A stretch of DNA of 64,000 bases. Source: Hirundichthys speculiger (lineage: Eukaryota > Chordata > Actinopteri > Beloniformes > Exocoetidae). Within the stretch, counting starts at the first letter, position 1. The number at the start of each line of letters is the position of its first letter. A program made the translations under genes and the position numbers. Below, piece after piece: positions 46,830 to 58,363 of the stretch. The stretch spans positions 62,001-126,000 of the forward strand of contig JAGFBZ010000863.1 in the NCBI GenBank assembly GCA_018398805.1. Reading direction: 5' to 3'. The notes beneath the pieces are model-generated. The model had not been told where the DNA came from. It did no database searches and was given only the letters and a program-made list of their open reading frames with translations.

Positions 46830-47980
46830 TAAAACAGCTAAAGTTTGGCTTACTTCACCAAATCTTTTAGTGTTGTAGAGTCCTTGTTTCTTGGGTGATT
46901 ATCGCCCCTTTTTATTGATGAAGGCAGTTTGAGGTTCTTTGTTGGATGAAACGATTAGTCCGTCTGATTGATTATCTTGTTTTTCATTTCAATCCATGAT
47001 GGGAGACCTCACTGTTCCCCCTCCATTCTTTTGAAGAAAGCATTTTTGAATGCACCATACTGATCTTTACTTTGTTTTTTATCATGATCATGATGTTATG
47101 CTGTCATTAGAACCTAATATGCTGCATTAATTTAGGCTGAAGATGTCATGTTTTCTTATTTTTACAGATGAATCATTTAAAACCTTAAGAATAGTGAAGA
47201 GTAATGCCAGATTCTGAAGCACGTACAGTCAAGTCTGATGATAATGCATGACAGAATACATTCCATCGCACTTGAGTAATAGTTGATGCTTGTGGAAGTA
47301 TGAATTTGTTTTATTTAAGTTACTTGTGAAGAAATGTAATATTTAACCTTCCTGATAAACTAAAGATCAGGAAAATACATGGCATGTCAACTGCCAACAG
47401 GTACAATGAGACACATTGAGATGTTTTAATTTTTTTATCTTCTTAATTCAACTGTGTTAGTATAGGCCTGTGTCTTTGTGTGGTATACAAGTTGAATACT
47501 AATCTGTAAAGAAAACAAAAGCCATCCACCATCAACTGGGTTGCATTTAAACTAATTACACCCTTAAGCGAAGAGAACCAATTTCTAAAAAAAAGAAGAA
47601 GAAGAAGAAGAGGCAGGCTCTTCTAAATTATCACTGCCAGATGGCCATCAGGTACTTGGTACATAATTGTCCAGCACTGGAAGCATTCATTAGGGTTACT
47701 GCAGCTTTCAAATATAAACAAAGGCAAACCAGTAAAGACAAATATGGGGCTAAACATTTGTGGCTGGAGGTCAGAGGTTCTGGTGGTAGAGCAACGCTGG
47801 TGATCCGTTTCTTTCATATGAGGAGTTCGAATGGCAGTTCAGTTGCCAACAGTGTGTGCTTATTGAATGGTAGAAAGGGAGGCAAACATTTTAAAGCACT
47901 TTAGTTAAAGCACTTTAGTAGAGCTTTTCTGTGGCAGGACCTAATCTGCTGAACAGCTTCTTATTCTACACAAGAGTTGG
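46830..47980. other. Intergenic, nothing assigned
   Basis: AT-rich; an (AAG)n run at 47594-47611. The stretch 47760-47900 has a weak tRNA-like look (GAGTTCGAATGGC) without a foldable cloverleaf. Confidence 0.35.
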
Positions 47981-47984
47981 CCAG

Positions 47985-48690
47985 ATTCAGTTCACTTCAA
48001 CTTTATTTGTATAGCGTATAATACAATACAAATGGTCTCTCAGCGCTTTTCAGAGACCCAGAGCATGACCACTGAGCAATATTATTAACTATAGCTAATA
48101 CTATGAAATCTTAGTTAAAGAAACAATGGCTAGTAAAAAAAAAAAGAAAAACTCCCCTGGCGGGAGAAAAACCTTTAAACCAAGCAGTGGCAAAGAAAAT
48201 CTCCCCTTTATAAGGAAGAAACCTTGACCAGGACCTGGCTAATAAGGGGGGACAGCACAAAAAATCTACAGGAACAATGAAGCACAGTAACATTTATGAG
48301 ATGCTCCTAATTAACTATGGATACAGGTGAAGGAAGAAGAGAAAAGTGGGGAGAGAAGAAGGGTGAGGACACTGCTCAGTGGATCATGTTGGTGTCCCCC
48401 TGCAGCGTAGGCCTACGGCACCATAGCTATGACAAGGCTATTTTTAAGATGAGCCTGTTCTACTCTTGGCTTCAGCCATTCCTACAACTGTACCTATGAC
48501 TATTAGCCCTAACACACTGTTGTTCAGACTAACTATAGGCTTTACTAAACAGAAATGTTTTAGGTTTAGTTTTAAGGGTGATCATGGTGTCAATCTTCTA
48601 AACCCAAATTGGTAACTTGTTCCACAGTAAAAGTGCCTGATAGCAGAAGAAATAATTTTGTTCATCCGAACTGACCTAAAACAGGAAAAG
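47985..48690 (+). repeat. Common teleost interspersed repeat (LINE 3'-end type)
   Basis: Blocks in order: CAACTTTATTTGTATAGCG, AACTCCCCTGGCGGGAGAAA, AAGGAAGAAACCTTGACCAG, GACCTGGCTAATAAGGGGG, TAACTATAGGCTTTACTAAA, and AACTTGTTCCACAGTAAAAG followed by TGCCTGATAGCAGAAG. This order matches a very abundant fish repeat with the hallmark 'ggaagaaacct...accaggctc'. No coding frame is retained. Confidence 0.65.
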
Positions 48691-48694
48691 TTGT

Positions 48695-50100
48695 GTCTGA
48701 TTTGATGTCAGACAGTGAGCAGAAAAAGGTTATGTGCCTTTTTATACAGTATATGTACACTTCTGGCTTCAACTCTAAATGTTTGGGAAAAGACAGCATT
48801 TTCAGATTGTTAAACATATCATTTATTACCTAAAACAAACAGCTATCACAGAAAATCAACAGGTGGGTTATAATACAAACACTGCAAAAGCAATTTCTGT
48901 AGTGCCATTTATTTTCAAGATCAACACAGAATACTAATATGCATATTTTTACTGCAACTTTATGTTTTGTCCATACTTTTTAATGAGTGATCCAGTGTAG
49001 TATAGGTGAGTGTAGCTGTTTTCTGTGCGCACATATGTAGTCAATGATGCTTACTGACTCTGATTCTGTACAAAAATTAACACACAAAAGGATAACTTAC
49101 ATATTTAATTTATATGTAAATTTTAATACAGTTTCATCACACATTTTAGATTCAACTTTACATGTTTAATGTATAATTCAACTTTTTTTTTTTTTTTACC
49201 ACTACAGGTGTGAACCTATTCAAATTTTCCAGGGTTGGGACTTAAAAGGAGTTGTGGCTGATCTCTTTGTAACAGTTTTATGTTGCTTCCATCTGGTTGG
49301 AGATGGCCAAAATCTAGAACAAACAGACTTAAAAAGGAAACTGTTTCTGTTGCCATCAGTAATTAGGGTAATTGTGAGAGTATTTCTCTCATGCTGACTT
49401 GTGTGAATGCTTTAAACAATACTGAATTTGATTTAAGAAACTCAATACACACCTAAGAATCATTACTTTATGCTTCTATTTGTTTAACACACATTAAACA
49501 GAGAGCAACTTTATCTGTTTTTTGCATTAGTGTGCAGGTTTTATTGCACTCTTTACTTTTGACATAAATGTGATGCAGTATAGAGCATTTAGGTCTTGTG
49601 TCATACAACCTTCTGTTTTGGATGGTTGTGTGTGGGTTTATTTTTTATGCAGTTTGTTTTGTATGCAGGGACCCTGTGTGCTAACTTCCGGTGTAATGTT
49701 TTTATGCACACTCTATAAGACTAGCCTCTAAAATCATGTCTTAATCCATGGCTAAATAACATAACAAAAGGATAAAATCTAAAAACATAGTTTCTATTGT
49801 GAAGGAATCTGACTGAATGTACTATATACTGATTATACAAGGTAATCAGTTGTTGTAATTTTAGGCCATTATTAATTTTGTTCCTTGGCAGCACAATTCA
49901 GTTTCTCTTAGTAAAGTTAATTTTTACTCAATCTTCATTAATCCTCTTTTTTTTCTAAATGTGACTAATACAACCAGATTTTTAGACAAATAACACCAAA
50001 GCTAAACTAGTAGCAGCTACAGATAACAAAATGATGCTACTGTCCCAACACGCAACTTGATGTGATGTCCCTTTACATTTGCTGCTGAAGTTTTAAAATT
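48695..50100. other. Intergenic, nothing assigned
   Basis: AT-rich with a poly-T tract at 49183-49197. No features supported. Confidence 0.4.
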
Positions 50101-50105
50101 GAATA

Positions 50106-50862
50106 CAGTGATCCCTTGCCCATTCGCGCTTTAAGTTCTGCGGTTTTAGTTATTTGCGGATTTTCCAGAAATATATAATAAAAAAATCACGGAAATTCCG
50201 CAAAAATCCTTCCCACAGCAGACGAGAGGCCACAGCTGCCAGCGAAACGTCAAAGGATGACTCACAGCCTCCTGTAAGCAACACGAGAAACGCAGACGGC
50301 CCAGCACTCTAGAATCTGTGCGCTGATTGGCTGAGACGCATCACCCAAGCATCACAGGATGTTGTGCGTGTTCTCCCACAGTGAAGAAATGTTGTGGGTA
50401 ATGGTGTGTGTGTGTCGTGGCGCGGCACGGGCAGAATCAAAACGGGTTAGATGAAAAGTGGAGTGAGCATAAACAGCAGCCCAGCGTGTATAGATTTACA
50501 TTCTCTGTTAACCGACAGGAGCTGAACAATACAACCTGTGTGATATTACATATTGCGTGCAGTGCCAAAATAAAGTGCCCGTTCCATGCAGAGAAACCGG
50601 ACTTTTTCTTTTGTTGTTGTTAGCGTTTTTCTCACAGTACCAGCGGTTTCTTTACTATGATTCAGAGACCAGAGGCTGTGAAGGTAACAGAAAGACCACA
50701 GTTGAGCCTTTGTCTTGTTTTGCTGCAGTGCCTCGCTATTTTTTTTGCGGCTTTTAAACACATTTTAAACACATTATTTAGGCTCGAGGGCTCCGGCTCC
50801 AGTTTGCGGATTTTGATTTTGATTAATGGTCCCCATTAATTGTGAAAAATAAGGGATCACTG
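50106..50862. mobile_element. pogo/Tigger-like non-autonomous element
   Basis: The inverted ends, CAGTGATCCCTTGCCCATTC and AATAAGGGATCACTG, are bordered by TA (50104-50105 and 50863-50864). The leftward text TTTGCGGATTTTCC and the rightward AGTTTGCGGATTTTGATTTT mirror loosely. CAGTG(G/A)TCCCT and the 'cgcggttt' flavour match Tigger ends as I remember them. The interior is GC-richer than its surroundings and has short frames with no transposase motif. Confidence 0.8.
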
Positions 50863-50924
50863 TATATGTTGACTGTCTACCATATTCACATGATTTTCAG
50901 CAGAAAATAAATTCAAAGAGGGTT

Positions 50925-51172
50925 TCCTCTGGGTACTCCGGCTTCCTCCCACAGCCCAAAGACATGCATGTCAGGTTAATTGGTGGTTCTAAATTGCCCG
51001 TAGGAGTGATTGTGAGTGTGAGTGGTTGTTCGTCTATATGGGGCCCTGTGATGGACTGGTGACCTGTCCAGGACCTGTACCCCTGCCTTTTGCCCAAAGA
51101 GAGCTGGGATAGGCTCCAGCGGATCCCCATGACCCTGCAGAGGATTAAGCGGGTATAGATAATAGATGGATG
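50925..51172 (+). repeat. 3' part of the 'cacggtgg' teleost repeat
   Basis: It carries TACTCCGGCTTCCTCCCACA, ACATGCATGTCAGGTTAATT, CTAAATTGCCCGTAGGAGTG, TGATGGACTGGTGACCTGTC and GAGCTGGGATAGGCTCCAGC, ending AGATAATAGATGGATGG. It is the same family as 7255-7425, which has only the 5' portion. Confidence 0.7.
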
Positions 51173-51593
51173 GAATATATTCAAAGACATTATGTTGTTC
51201 ATAAATTGATTTCTGCAATCTTTACATACACGTATTTGAATTGGATTTGTACTTAGTTCGTATACCTTACAAGAGGTAACACAGTGACATAGCGGTTTGC
51301 AATGCTGGGTCACTCACCGGTGGTTGGGACATTGGCTGGGCCCCGTCAGAGATGAGTTGCATGAACTCACTCTGCCACTGTAGGCTTGTTTTAGGTGCAC
51401 TGGTTTCTTACCATGGCCAAAAAAAACATGCATGCTAAATTCTGCAATGATTGTTTCGGTTGGCATGAATGTCTTTACATTTATTCATTTCTTCAATTGA
51501 TTATTTGTTTATAAAAATTCAGCATCAATGCTCCCATTAGGTCTACACATATCAACATACCAAACAAAAGTAATGAAAAAAAAATTGTCCTTA

Positions 51594-51665
51594 ATGAATG
51601 AATGAATGAATGAAAAATACTTTAATAATCCCCGAGGGGAAATTGGCTCGTTGCAGCATATACAA
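51594..51665 (-). repeat. (TGAA)n and LINE/SINE 3'-end fragment
   Basis: A TGAA array is followed by AATAATCCCCGAGGGGAAAT, the minus-strand view of the common fish tail 'tttattgatccccgaggggaaatt'. Confidence 0.6.
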
Positions 51666-51710
51666 AAAATATACATAAATAGACAGGACATTAAATCGAC
51701 ATTAAATAGG

Positions 51711-51856
51711 CAATAAATAGACAAAAAACAGTGTGCAGAAACAGAACAATAAATAGACTAAAAACAGTGTGCAGAAACAGAACAATAAATAGACTAAAAA
51801 CAGTGTGCAGAAACAGAACAATAAATAGACTAAAAAACAGTGCGCAGAAACAGTAA
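51711..51856. repeat. 36-bp minisatellite upstream of abca1, ~4 copies
   Basis: Copies of a 36-base unit containing AATAAATAGACTAAAAACAG and TGTGCAGAAACAGAAC lie head to tail. The last is slightly diverged (TGCGCAGAAACAGT). On the minus strand it opens as a 12-residue repeat (VFSLFIVLFLHT), which is an artefact. It ends about 130 bases before the abca1 CCTTTAAG box. Confidence 0.95.
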
Positions 51857-51984
51857 GTAAAGCGTTTGAAAGCGTCTAACGTTAATTTTTGAATCACAGG
51901 GAGCAATTTAATATATCCTGACAACCTTCTTGAGCTTGTCAGCAATTGAATAGCAGTAATGCACAGATGAGGTTTCGAGGTGTA

Positions 51985-52130
51985 GCTGGCCCTTTAAGAG
52001 ATGTTTTGCCTCCGCACGTGCTTGCCTTATATGGGAGCAGCAACAAATGTTGACCGTTAGTTACCTCTGCTGCTCTTCTCTTCTCCGCATCGAGCAGCGC
52101 TATAAAAGCCCGGCGGAAGAGAACGCACAG
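51985..52130 (+). promoter_or_regulatory. abca1: abca1 core promoter (E-box, CArG, DR4/LXRE, TATA)
   Basis: In order: GCCCTTTAAGAG (51989-52000), E-box CACGTG (52015-52020), CArG-type CCTTATATGG (52025-52034), a DR4 nuclear-receptor element TGACCGTTAGTTACCT (52051-52066) and TATA box TATAAAA (52101-52107). The human ABCA1 promoter, as I remember it, has the same order of CCTTTAAG, CACGTG, TGACCGATAGTAACCT (the LXR/RXR site) and TATAAAAG. This predicts oxysterol-induced transcription through LXR/RXR, with transcription starting near 52130. The CArG box is not part of the human pattern that I recall. Confidence 0.85.
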
Positions 52131-52267
52131 TTTTGTCAGATACTGAGACAGACGCGGAGGACAGCAGCGTCAGAGGAGTGAAGTTTTATTTACTATTTAT
52201 AGTTTGTTTTGGAAGAAGCTTTTGACTTATGAGAAGTAGAAGAGTGGATATACGCACCAGAAAAAAG
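52131..52267 (+). other. abca1: abca1 exon 1 (5' UTR, non-coding)
   Basis: The start is inferred about 25-30 bases after the TATA box. The end is the donor AAAAAAG|GTTAGTG at 52267. It contains one ATG (52229-52231), opening a 13-codon frame that reaches the exon end. After splicing to exon 2, the next codon is TGA (55918-55920), giving a short upstream ORF. Exact start and donor are predictions. Confidence 0.65.
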
Positions 52268-55200
52268 GTTAGTGAGTTAGAGGCTTTTTTGTTATAAGTT
52301 TCTTTGTTAGAGATGTTTCTACATCACATTCATAACATTTTCGTGTCACCGTCTATCATTATTACTTTAGTTAAATAGCCTGAATTTGGCACTGGAAAAG
52401 AAAAGAAAAATTCGTTTTGGCGTTATCATCAATTGATGCGCTTAATTTGAAATATAATTGTTTTTTTTTTTTTTGAATCTCACAAATTTAAACAGAAAAT
52501 GACATGAGATGGGTGAACGTTATGCATTAAAGATTACACAATTTTTTAAGACAAGCGACGTCGTGTTTTTTTTTCTCTTTAATTGTGCAAATGTGCATTA
52601 GACAGTCGCGTCTCGCTCGGACTTGCTGTGGAACTAGCATAAATCTAGCTTGGAATCAAACGCAAGCATCCGGTAACACCTTCAAAATAAAAGGCTACTT
52701 GTAGTACACATTTTTATACATTGTAAAATAGAAACTGTAGACTTGCCAAAACCTGAAAAATAAATGTACTTATAATATCTTCACGTTCTATAATTTATGT
52801 TGTTGCTTAAAATGTTTTGTAGGTTTACATAAGGCTAAACGAGTAGCTGATGGAAGGTGTTTCTTGTTCCAGCTAGCTTTATGTTGAAGGTTCGTTCACT
52901 TCCTGGGAGCCTTATTTTCGCTACCTTGATGCCACTGTTGGCCAGCATCACTTCGCTGAGTGACCGATAGTAACCCAGTTCATTGGGACAATGAAAGGAA
53001 AAGACAGAAGTCAGTCTGTCATTTGAAGACTTTTGACAATGTCATTCAGATTCAGGTTTACATTCCGAAGTATTCTTTGCAAAGGCAATAAATTGTTGCT
53101 TTATTTTCATTATTGTTTTGTGTTTCTTTTTCCTGACGATGGCAGTGCTCTGATATGAGTTGTTTTTAGTTTTATTGTCGTGCGTGGTCAGCGGTGCAGC
53201 AGCGTTGACGAAATGGGTTTCTTTGTGTTGTTTTGGGTCGTGTCTTTCATGCAAAACGTCGACGGTTTTATGGACAACCTCTTTTTTCCTTTTTCTCTTA
53301 ATGGCGAAACTGATCTACCCCTCTATGAATGTCTGTTATTTTGAACGGTCCGTTATTTTCTGAGAGCAATTAATACAATTAAGTTGAGGGGGCAAACCTT
53401 GTGTGTTATAACACGTGAGCTACGTTTAATGGTAAACAAGTGTAAATGTGATTTTATTTGTCCGTTCACCACTAGAGGCGCACGTGCTCTGCACCATTTG
53501 AGTTGTTCGTCATCAAGCAGAGAAAAACATTTTTTTCCTTTTCTTCTCTTTTTCTTCCTACAACGGCCTTTATCAGCATCGTGAATCAAACAGAAAACCA
53601 TTTGAAAAAGTCTTAAGGGCATTAAGATGGACTGGCTGTGTTATTAGCAAATCATTACTGTATTAAAAGATGATTCAATTTGGTTAAAATAGTCTTTGAA
53701 TGATCAGTAAACATCTAGATTATGTCTTATTTTCAAGACATCCGTTTCTAATTGAATCCATTGAAAGTAGAGCTTGTGGAGAAACAGTATCTGGCATCAG
53801 AAACTATACTACTAATAACAGGAATAAGTATGGTAATGCTTTCAGTGCACTCGGATTTAAAGGTTTTGCTTTATTGTCTGACATAGCAACACTTCAACCT
53901 GATTGATAATGTGTCTCCCTTCATTTAATAAAATGAAGAGAGAAAAAAAACAAAACAAGCAAGACTGTTGTGAGATAAAGTGCCGATGATGCATAGGGTT
54001 TTATGGCCCTTTGTATATATTTGACATCCTTTTATATGGCCAAATAAATTGACTTTTTGAAATTAGATTTTGAAACTGGGGAATACCAGTTTGTTTTTAA
54101 AAGGCGTCTCTCAACAAGTGCACAGTGTGAGCTGTCTTTCTTATTGAAATGGTAAATACATGTTGCTGCCTAACCCTTTCTTTTTAAAAGAGTGACTCAC
54201 AGGGAAAACAGATGTACCACCAGCTTATACTGTGCATGGGTCATGGTGTTATCAGTTGATCCCAAAGTTCCTGTTAGTTTTAATTGCAACATTTAAAGCA
54301 TTCCAGTGGATTTAGTTGCAAGTGGCTGTGGCTGTGCGGTACAGTTAACTGGTGTTTCGACACGAATACTGATGGCAATGTTAAAAATGTGTGCAGCATG
54401 AATGTTAATGATTTTTAGAGATTAACATCTGCATTGCATTTGATACGTTTTTTCTTTTAAACTTTTTGCAATCCAACTCTTAACTGAGGTGGGAATGATT
54501 AAATGCCAGAGACAATCACTTGGCAAGAAGCTTTTGCATTTTTTTCACTCATTCTGCTATCTTAACAACTGAGATTGTGGTGAAATGTGACCACTGTTAT
54601 GTGGCTGAATAATTTGGAGAAAAAAAGTTTCAACTCTCAGAGAAGAGGAATAATAGTGTGATTCGTGTGGAATTCACAGCTGATGATAAGTTGTAACATC
54701 GTATTTCAACATTGCTCAGCCCTTGGCATTGCTCTGCTCTCATTCCACTGGTCAGGACAGAATGACCTTGATTATTCCACTGGATGTAAAGTCTTCCCCC
54801 GCTAACCATTAAAATTTAAGAGAAATAAATTTTGGAAAGTGTTGAATTAAATCTTGCCTGGAATATGGCCAGAGAGTGTTTTAGGTGTTATAAGAACCTG
54901 ATTATGAGAGCTGAGATTTCTTCATTTGCTAAAGGTGAATGGTTGGAACAGTACAACATTCAAAAAAAGCATTTTCACATGACATAAACCAAGACTTCTT
55001 AATAAACAAGTTGGAATCTTTCTTAAAGAGTTTAGATAATTTTTATGTTTCTCCTAAAAACTAACAAGTGTCTATTTTTTAGGCACCCATAAATGTAACA
55101 AAAAATAGGAAAATATAAGAAGGGACATGAATAAAGTGCACTGTTAAATCAGTGGATAATTTTGTCTAGACTAAACAAAAGGCTTAAAGGTGTTACTTAA

Positions 55201-55917
55201 CTTGCTTAAGTTCAACATTTACATAAAATGCAGTACTGTGTGCCCTTACAAAGTGTTAACTAATTAAAATTTCAGATGATAATGGAATCACCATTAACTT
55301 TCACCACCTGACAAGTTCACTAAACTTACTCATCCTCCCAGATGAATAGGAGCTTGACCTTTGGACAGATGAGTCTATATGAAGTGGACTTGAAATTACA
55401 GCAACCTTCCTCAGTCAGCCGGTCACTTCATTTCCTGAGGGTTGCTGTTATTTTGGCTGCTCTGCTTTTCAGAACAAACCTGTTTTGTTAAACAGAGGAA
55501 TTTGTGGTAATGAGCATTTTTATTTATTTATTTGAGCTTTGTTTTTATGTTTAGCATTTGTTTGTTTTGGCAATTTCTAGTCCCAAGGACTTATTTTAGA
55601 GTCATATAAGCCGCAGTCAGGTTATGCTGCTGAATTTTGGTGCAGTTGCTTGTCCTTTCATATGACCTATTGATGTAATTAATTCCTCTTCTGTTTTCAT
55701 ATAATTCTAGTGTATCACTGTACGTGAAAGCCACTTTTTACTCGACCTGTTTTTTTTTTCTTGTTTTTTTCTTCCAAAGGAGTGCAGTTTGACTGCAGAG
55801 GGTTAGTTAGCTGACTGTTTTCTATCTGTATTTTTTAAATGTGGGACAATGTCATTTGGTGACTTTGTTAATGTTTGCTTTTACTCAGTGGTTGTCCTTG
55901 TCTTCTTTGGTTCACAG
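52268..55917 (+). other. abca1: abca1 intron 1
   Basis: A 3.65-kb intron with no recognisable transposon, unusual for this window. At 52961-52976 it holds TGACCGATAGTAACCC, a DR4 closer to the human promoter LXR site than this gene's own promoter DR4. An inverted CCAAT (ATTGG) follows at about 52982-52986. It ends in a pyrimidine-rich stretch and TTCACAG. Confidence 0.7.
52961..52976 (+). promoter_or_regulatory. Second DR4 (LXR/RXR-type) element in abca1 intron 1
   Basis: TGACCGATAGTAACCC is two half-sites spaced by four bases. It equals the human ABCA1 promoter DR4 as I recall it, except for the last base (C for T). It lies about 0.69 kb after exon 1. Intronic LXR-responsive alternative promoters are known for mammalian ABCA1, so a similar role is plausible. 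Binding is not shown. Confidence 0.65.
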
Positions 55918-56026
55918 TGAGGAGCAAGCGTGTGCTCAGTGAAGGTGGGAAGACGGCAGCATGGCAGTCTCCACTCAACTGGGTTTACTGCTATGGAAGA
56001 ACTTCACCTACCGACGGAGGCAGACT
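55918..56026 (+). CDS. abca1: abca1 exon 2: start codon and residues 1-22
   Basis: ABCA1 is a full-length ABC transporter of the plasma membrane that exports cholesterol and phospholipid to apolipoprotein A-I, the first step in HDL formation. Exon 2 has 43 bases of 5' UTR, then ATG at 55961 in good context (A at -3, G at +4), and encodes MAVSTQLGLLLWKNFTYRRRQT. Human ABCA1 begins similarly, with LLLWKN and RRRQT conserved. The donor ACT|GTAAGTAG leaves phase 0, as in the human gene. The acceptor TTGGTTCACAG at 55917 is preceded by a pyrimidine tract. This N-terminal stretch is cytoplasmic, just before the first membrane segment. Very confident as ABCA1; which teleost paralogue is not decidable from this piece. 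Confidence 0.95.
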
Positions 56027-57220
56027 GTAAGTAGTATTTCTTCTTAATTCCTGATTTAGAAAAACAACAAAGTGAATAACTACACTGATAAATCTTTTCC
56101 TCCCCAAAGCACTTAGTTCAGCTAAAAAATAGATATCAGGATTTCTATGCTGACTTTGCTTATTATTGTGATTATGATAATGATGACAATGATTATTATT
56201 ATTATTATTATTATTACATTCCCTTCTTTTTAGTTATTCACATGTCTCAGTATCAAATTTCTTGCTGTTGTGGTGCCATCTTGTCTGACGTTAGTGGTGC
56301 TACTAATACCATTAAGCCATTTTGAGATAAGCCCATTAAAAAGTAAATAGCTATCAGTCCTCTTGGATGATTTCCCAAGAATGCTTTGTCTCACTCACAT
56401 TCCCAGTAGGTCAGTTTTGAATCAGGAAGTTTCTTTCTATAAGTCTGAAAGACATTGTAGGTTAATGAATTTGAACAAGTAGGCAGCCCAGATCAATGGC
56501 TAGGTGTCCTCTATGACTTTTTGATTGAAAAGTGCTGCATTTTACAGATTACCATGTGAGAATCAATGAGTCAGTGGTGACGACTCTTTCATATATCAAA
56601 TTTTTGATCTACTTGGGCTGCTTGTGTTGGTTGTTGCCCACACATTCAAAGTTATGTAAATAAAATTCAGTCGGTAGTACAGTAATTCTTTTTAAGTTGG
56701 CAAACTCATCAACATACAGTAAAGGAATTTGTTCATCAAGCAGAAATCTTCTCAAAGTAATGACTGTAGACTTGACTTTCAGTCCATCTACAGCAGCTCA
56801 TAAAAAGGGATACAGTTCTTTTTCTGAGACACTGGCTTTGTCCTTTGTTTTAGCTGCGACAGGGCAGCTGAAGTACAGAGCCCATGAAGTGTAGATGAAA
56901 AAGCCCATAGTTCTTTAAAGCCAACAGACCTTCTTCTGCCTGTGTCGTTCTGTCTCGCCTTAAAATAACAATGTACTATTTCCAGACGTTACACAGTCTC
57001 ATGGCAGGATTACCATTTGCAGAAAAACTTCTCATCAAGATTATGTGTATTTTTTTTTCTTTAAGACTGGAAATTACTTTGGGTGTGCTGTAAACAGCAG
57101 ACAAAAAGTTTAAAGCACTAAAGAAAATGTTCACAATTATGGGAAGACTCACTCTTCCACTGTTTGTGTTTTATGTCTTAATAATGTCTAATCAACTTGT
57201 TCTCATCTTTTATGCTTTAG
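56027..57220 (+). other. abca1: abca1 intron 2
   Basis: A 1.2-kb intron with a small (ATT)n run at 56192-56217; otherwise unremarkable. It ends TTTTATGCTTTAG. Confidence 0.9.
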
Positions 57221-57314
57221 ATCCAGCTGCTGATCGAGATCATTTGGCCCTTATTCATCTTTTTTATTCTGATATCAGTTCGAATGCATTATCCACCATA
57301 CGAGCAACATGAAT
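57221..57314 (+). CDS. abca1: abca1 exon 3: first transmembrane segment, residues 23-54
   Basis: It encodes [20 protein letters not shown] and [11 protein letters not shown] plus the first base of a Cys codon. The hydrophobic core at residues 23-42 is transmembrane helix 1, followed by the start of the large first extracellular domain (YPPYEQHE, identical to human as I recall). The length of 94 bases equals the human exon. The acceptor is TATGCTTTAG; the donor T|GTAAGT gives phase 1. Confidence 0.95.
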
Positions 57315-58221
57315 GTAAGTCATTTATCATGTACAATATTTCACACAGGAAGGAATGCAAGACTGAGGTTTTAAATCCATAACACTATAAATTGGCCATT
57401 TGTTACCATTTTAAGTCAGCTATCTATACTGCTTTGTCTATATCTTGTTTTTACAAATTTTAATTTTACTGAGGGTTATTAGCCATTGATATTATTAATT
57501 ACCCTAAGTTTTTTTTTCTGCTGGGTTCTTGGAAAGAACATGTTAGTCATTCAAGGTCCATTTTATTGACTCAGAAGGATCTATTTGTCTATATTTGTTT
57601 GCACTATGTGAATTTGCGAGAGAATCTGATGTCCTGGAAAAGAGAATTACCATATGATTTTGCAGCTTTGGTAAAGAACAGTTTGATAGGATTTTCCATT
57701 ACTGGGATTTGATGGTTTTGTTGGTGGCCTAATAGTTTTCCTATGTCAAACAGAGCTATTCATCTTCACTTAATTTGTATTGAAACTCAGCCTTAACTGA
57801 TTAGCGCCGTAAACTTGAAGAAGTGTGTTAACTCCCAGACTGTTGCCATTTTTAATAGTAGCCATACAGCTAACTGATAAACGTTCAGCCAACTGTAAGA
57901 TAATGTCAGCACTTTTTAAATGCTTATTTCATTCACTATTTTAGGATGTTATCATTATTACAAGCTGGAAAAGATTACCAGTCTTGTGGAAATTTAAAAA
58001 AGAGCAAACAAACAAAAAAATAAACAGTCCTGTGTTTGGTGATTTTTTTATTTTTATTATTTTTTTTAAACTAAATAAATAACAATAAAATTGTGATATG
58101 TCAGACATCTTATTATTCTACAGTTATTGTATGTTTATCTAAAGTTTAATTTTCCCTCTTTTTCTTACTGCTATTTGATTCAAAACTTAAAGCTCATGAA
58201 AATGATATGCTTATTTTCTAG
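57315..58221 (+). other. abca1: abca1 intron 3
   Basis: A 0.9-kb AT-rich intron with no repeats recognised. Confidence 0.9.
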
Positions 58222-58363
58222 GCCACTTCCCTAATAAAGCCATGCCCTCAGCAGGTACCCTGCCATGGGTACAAGGCATCATTTGTAATGCCAACAACCC
58301 CTGCTTCCGTAATCCTACACCTGGAGAGAGCCCTGGGATTGTGGGAAATTTTAATGACTCTAT
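58222..58363 (+). CDS. abca1: abca1 exon 4: extracellular domain 1, residues 54-101
   Basis: It encodes [40 protein letters not shown] and VGNFNDS. Cys75 (in [10 protein letters not shown]) aligns with human Cys75, known to form a disulfide within the extracellular domains that bind apoA-I. Asn98 in NFNDS keeps the glycosylation sequon. The length of 142 bases matches human. The acceptor is TTATTTTCTAG; the donor TCTAT|GTGAGTA gives phase 2. No disabling change. Confidence 0.95.

Noticed and set aside
47811..47850. tRNA-like GAGTTCGAATGGC box
   Set aside because: No A box at the right distance and no cloverleaf; at most a decayed SINE.
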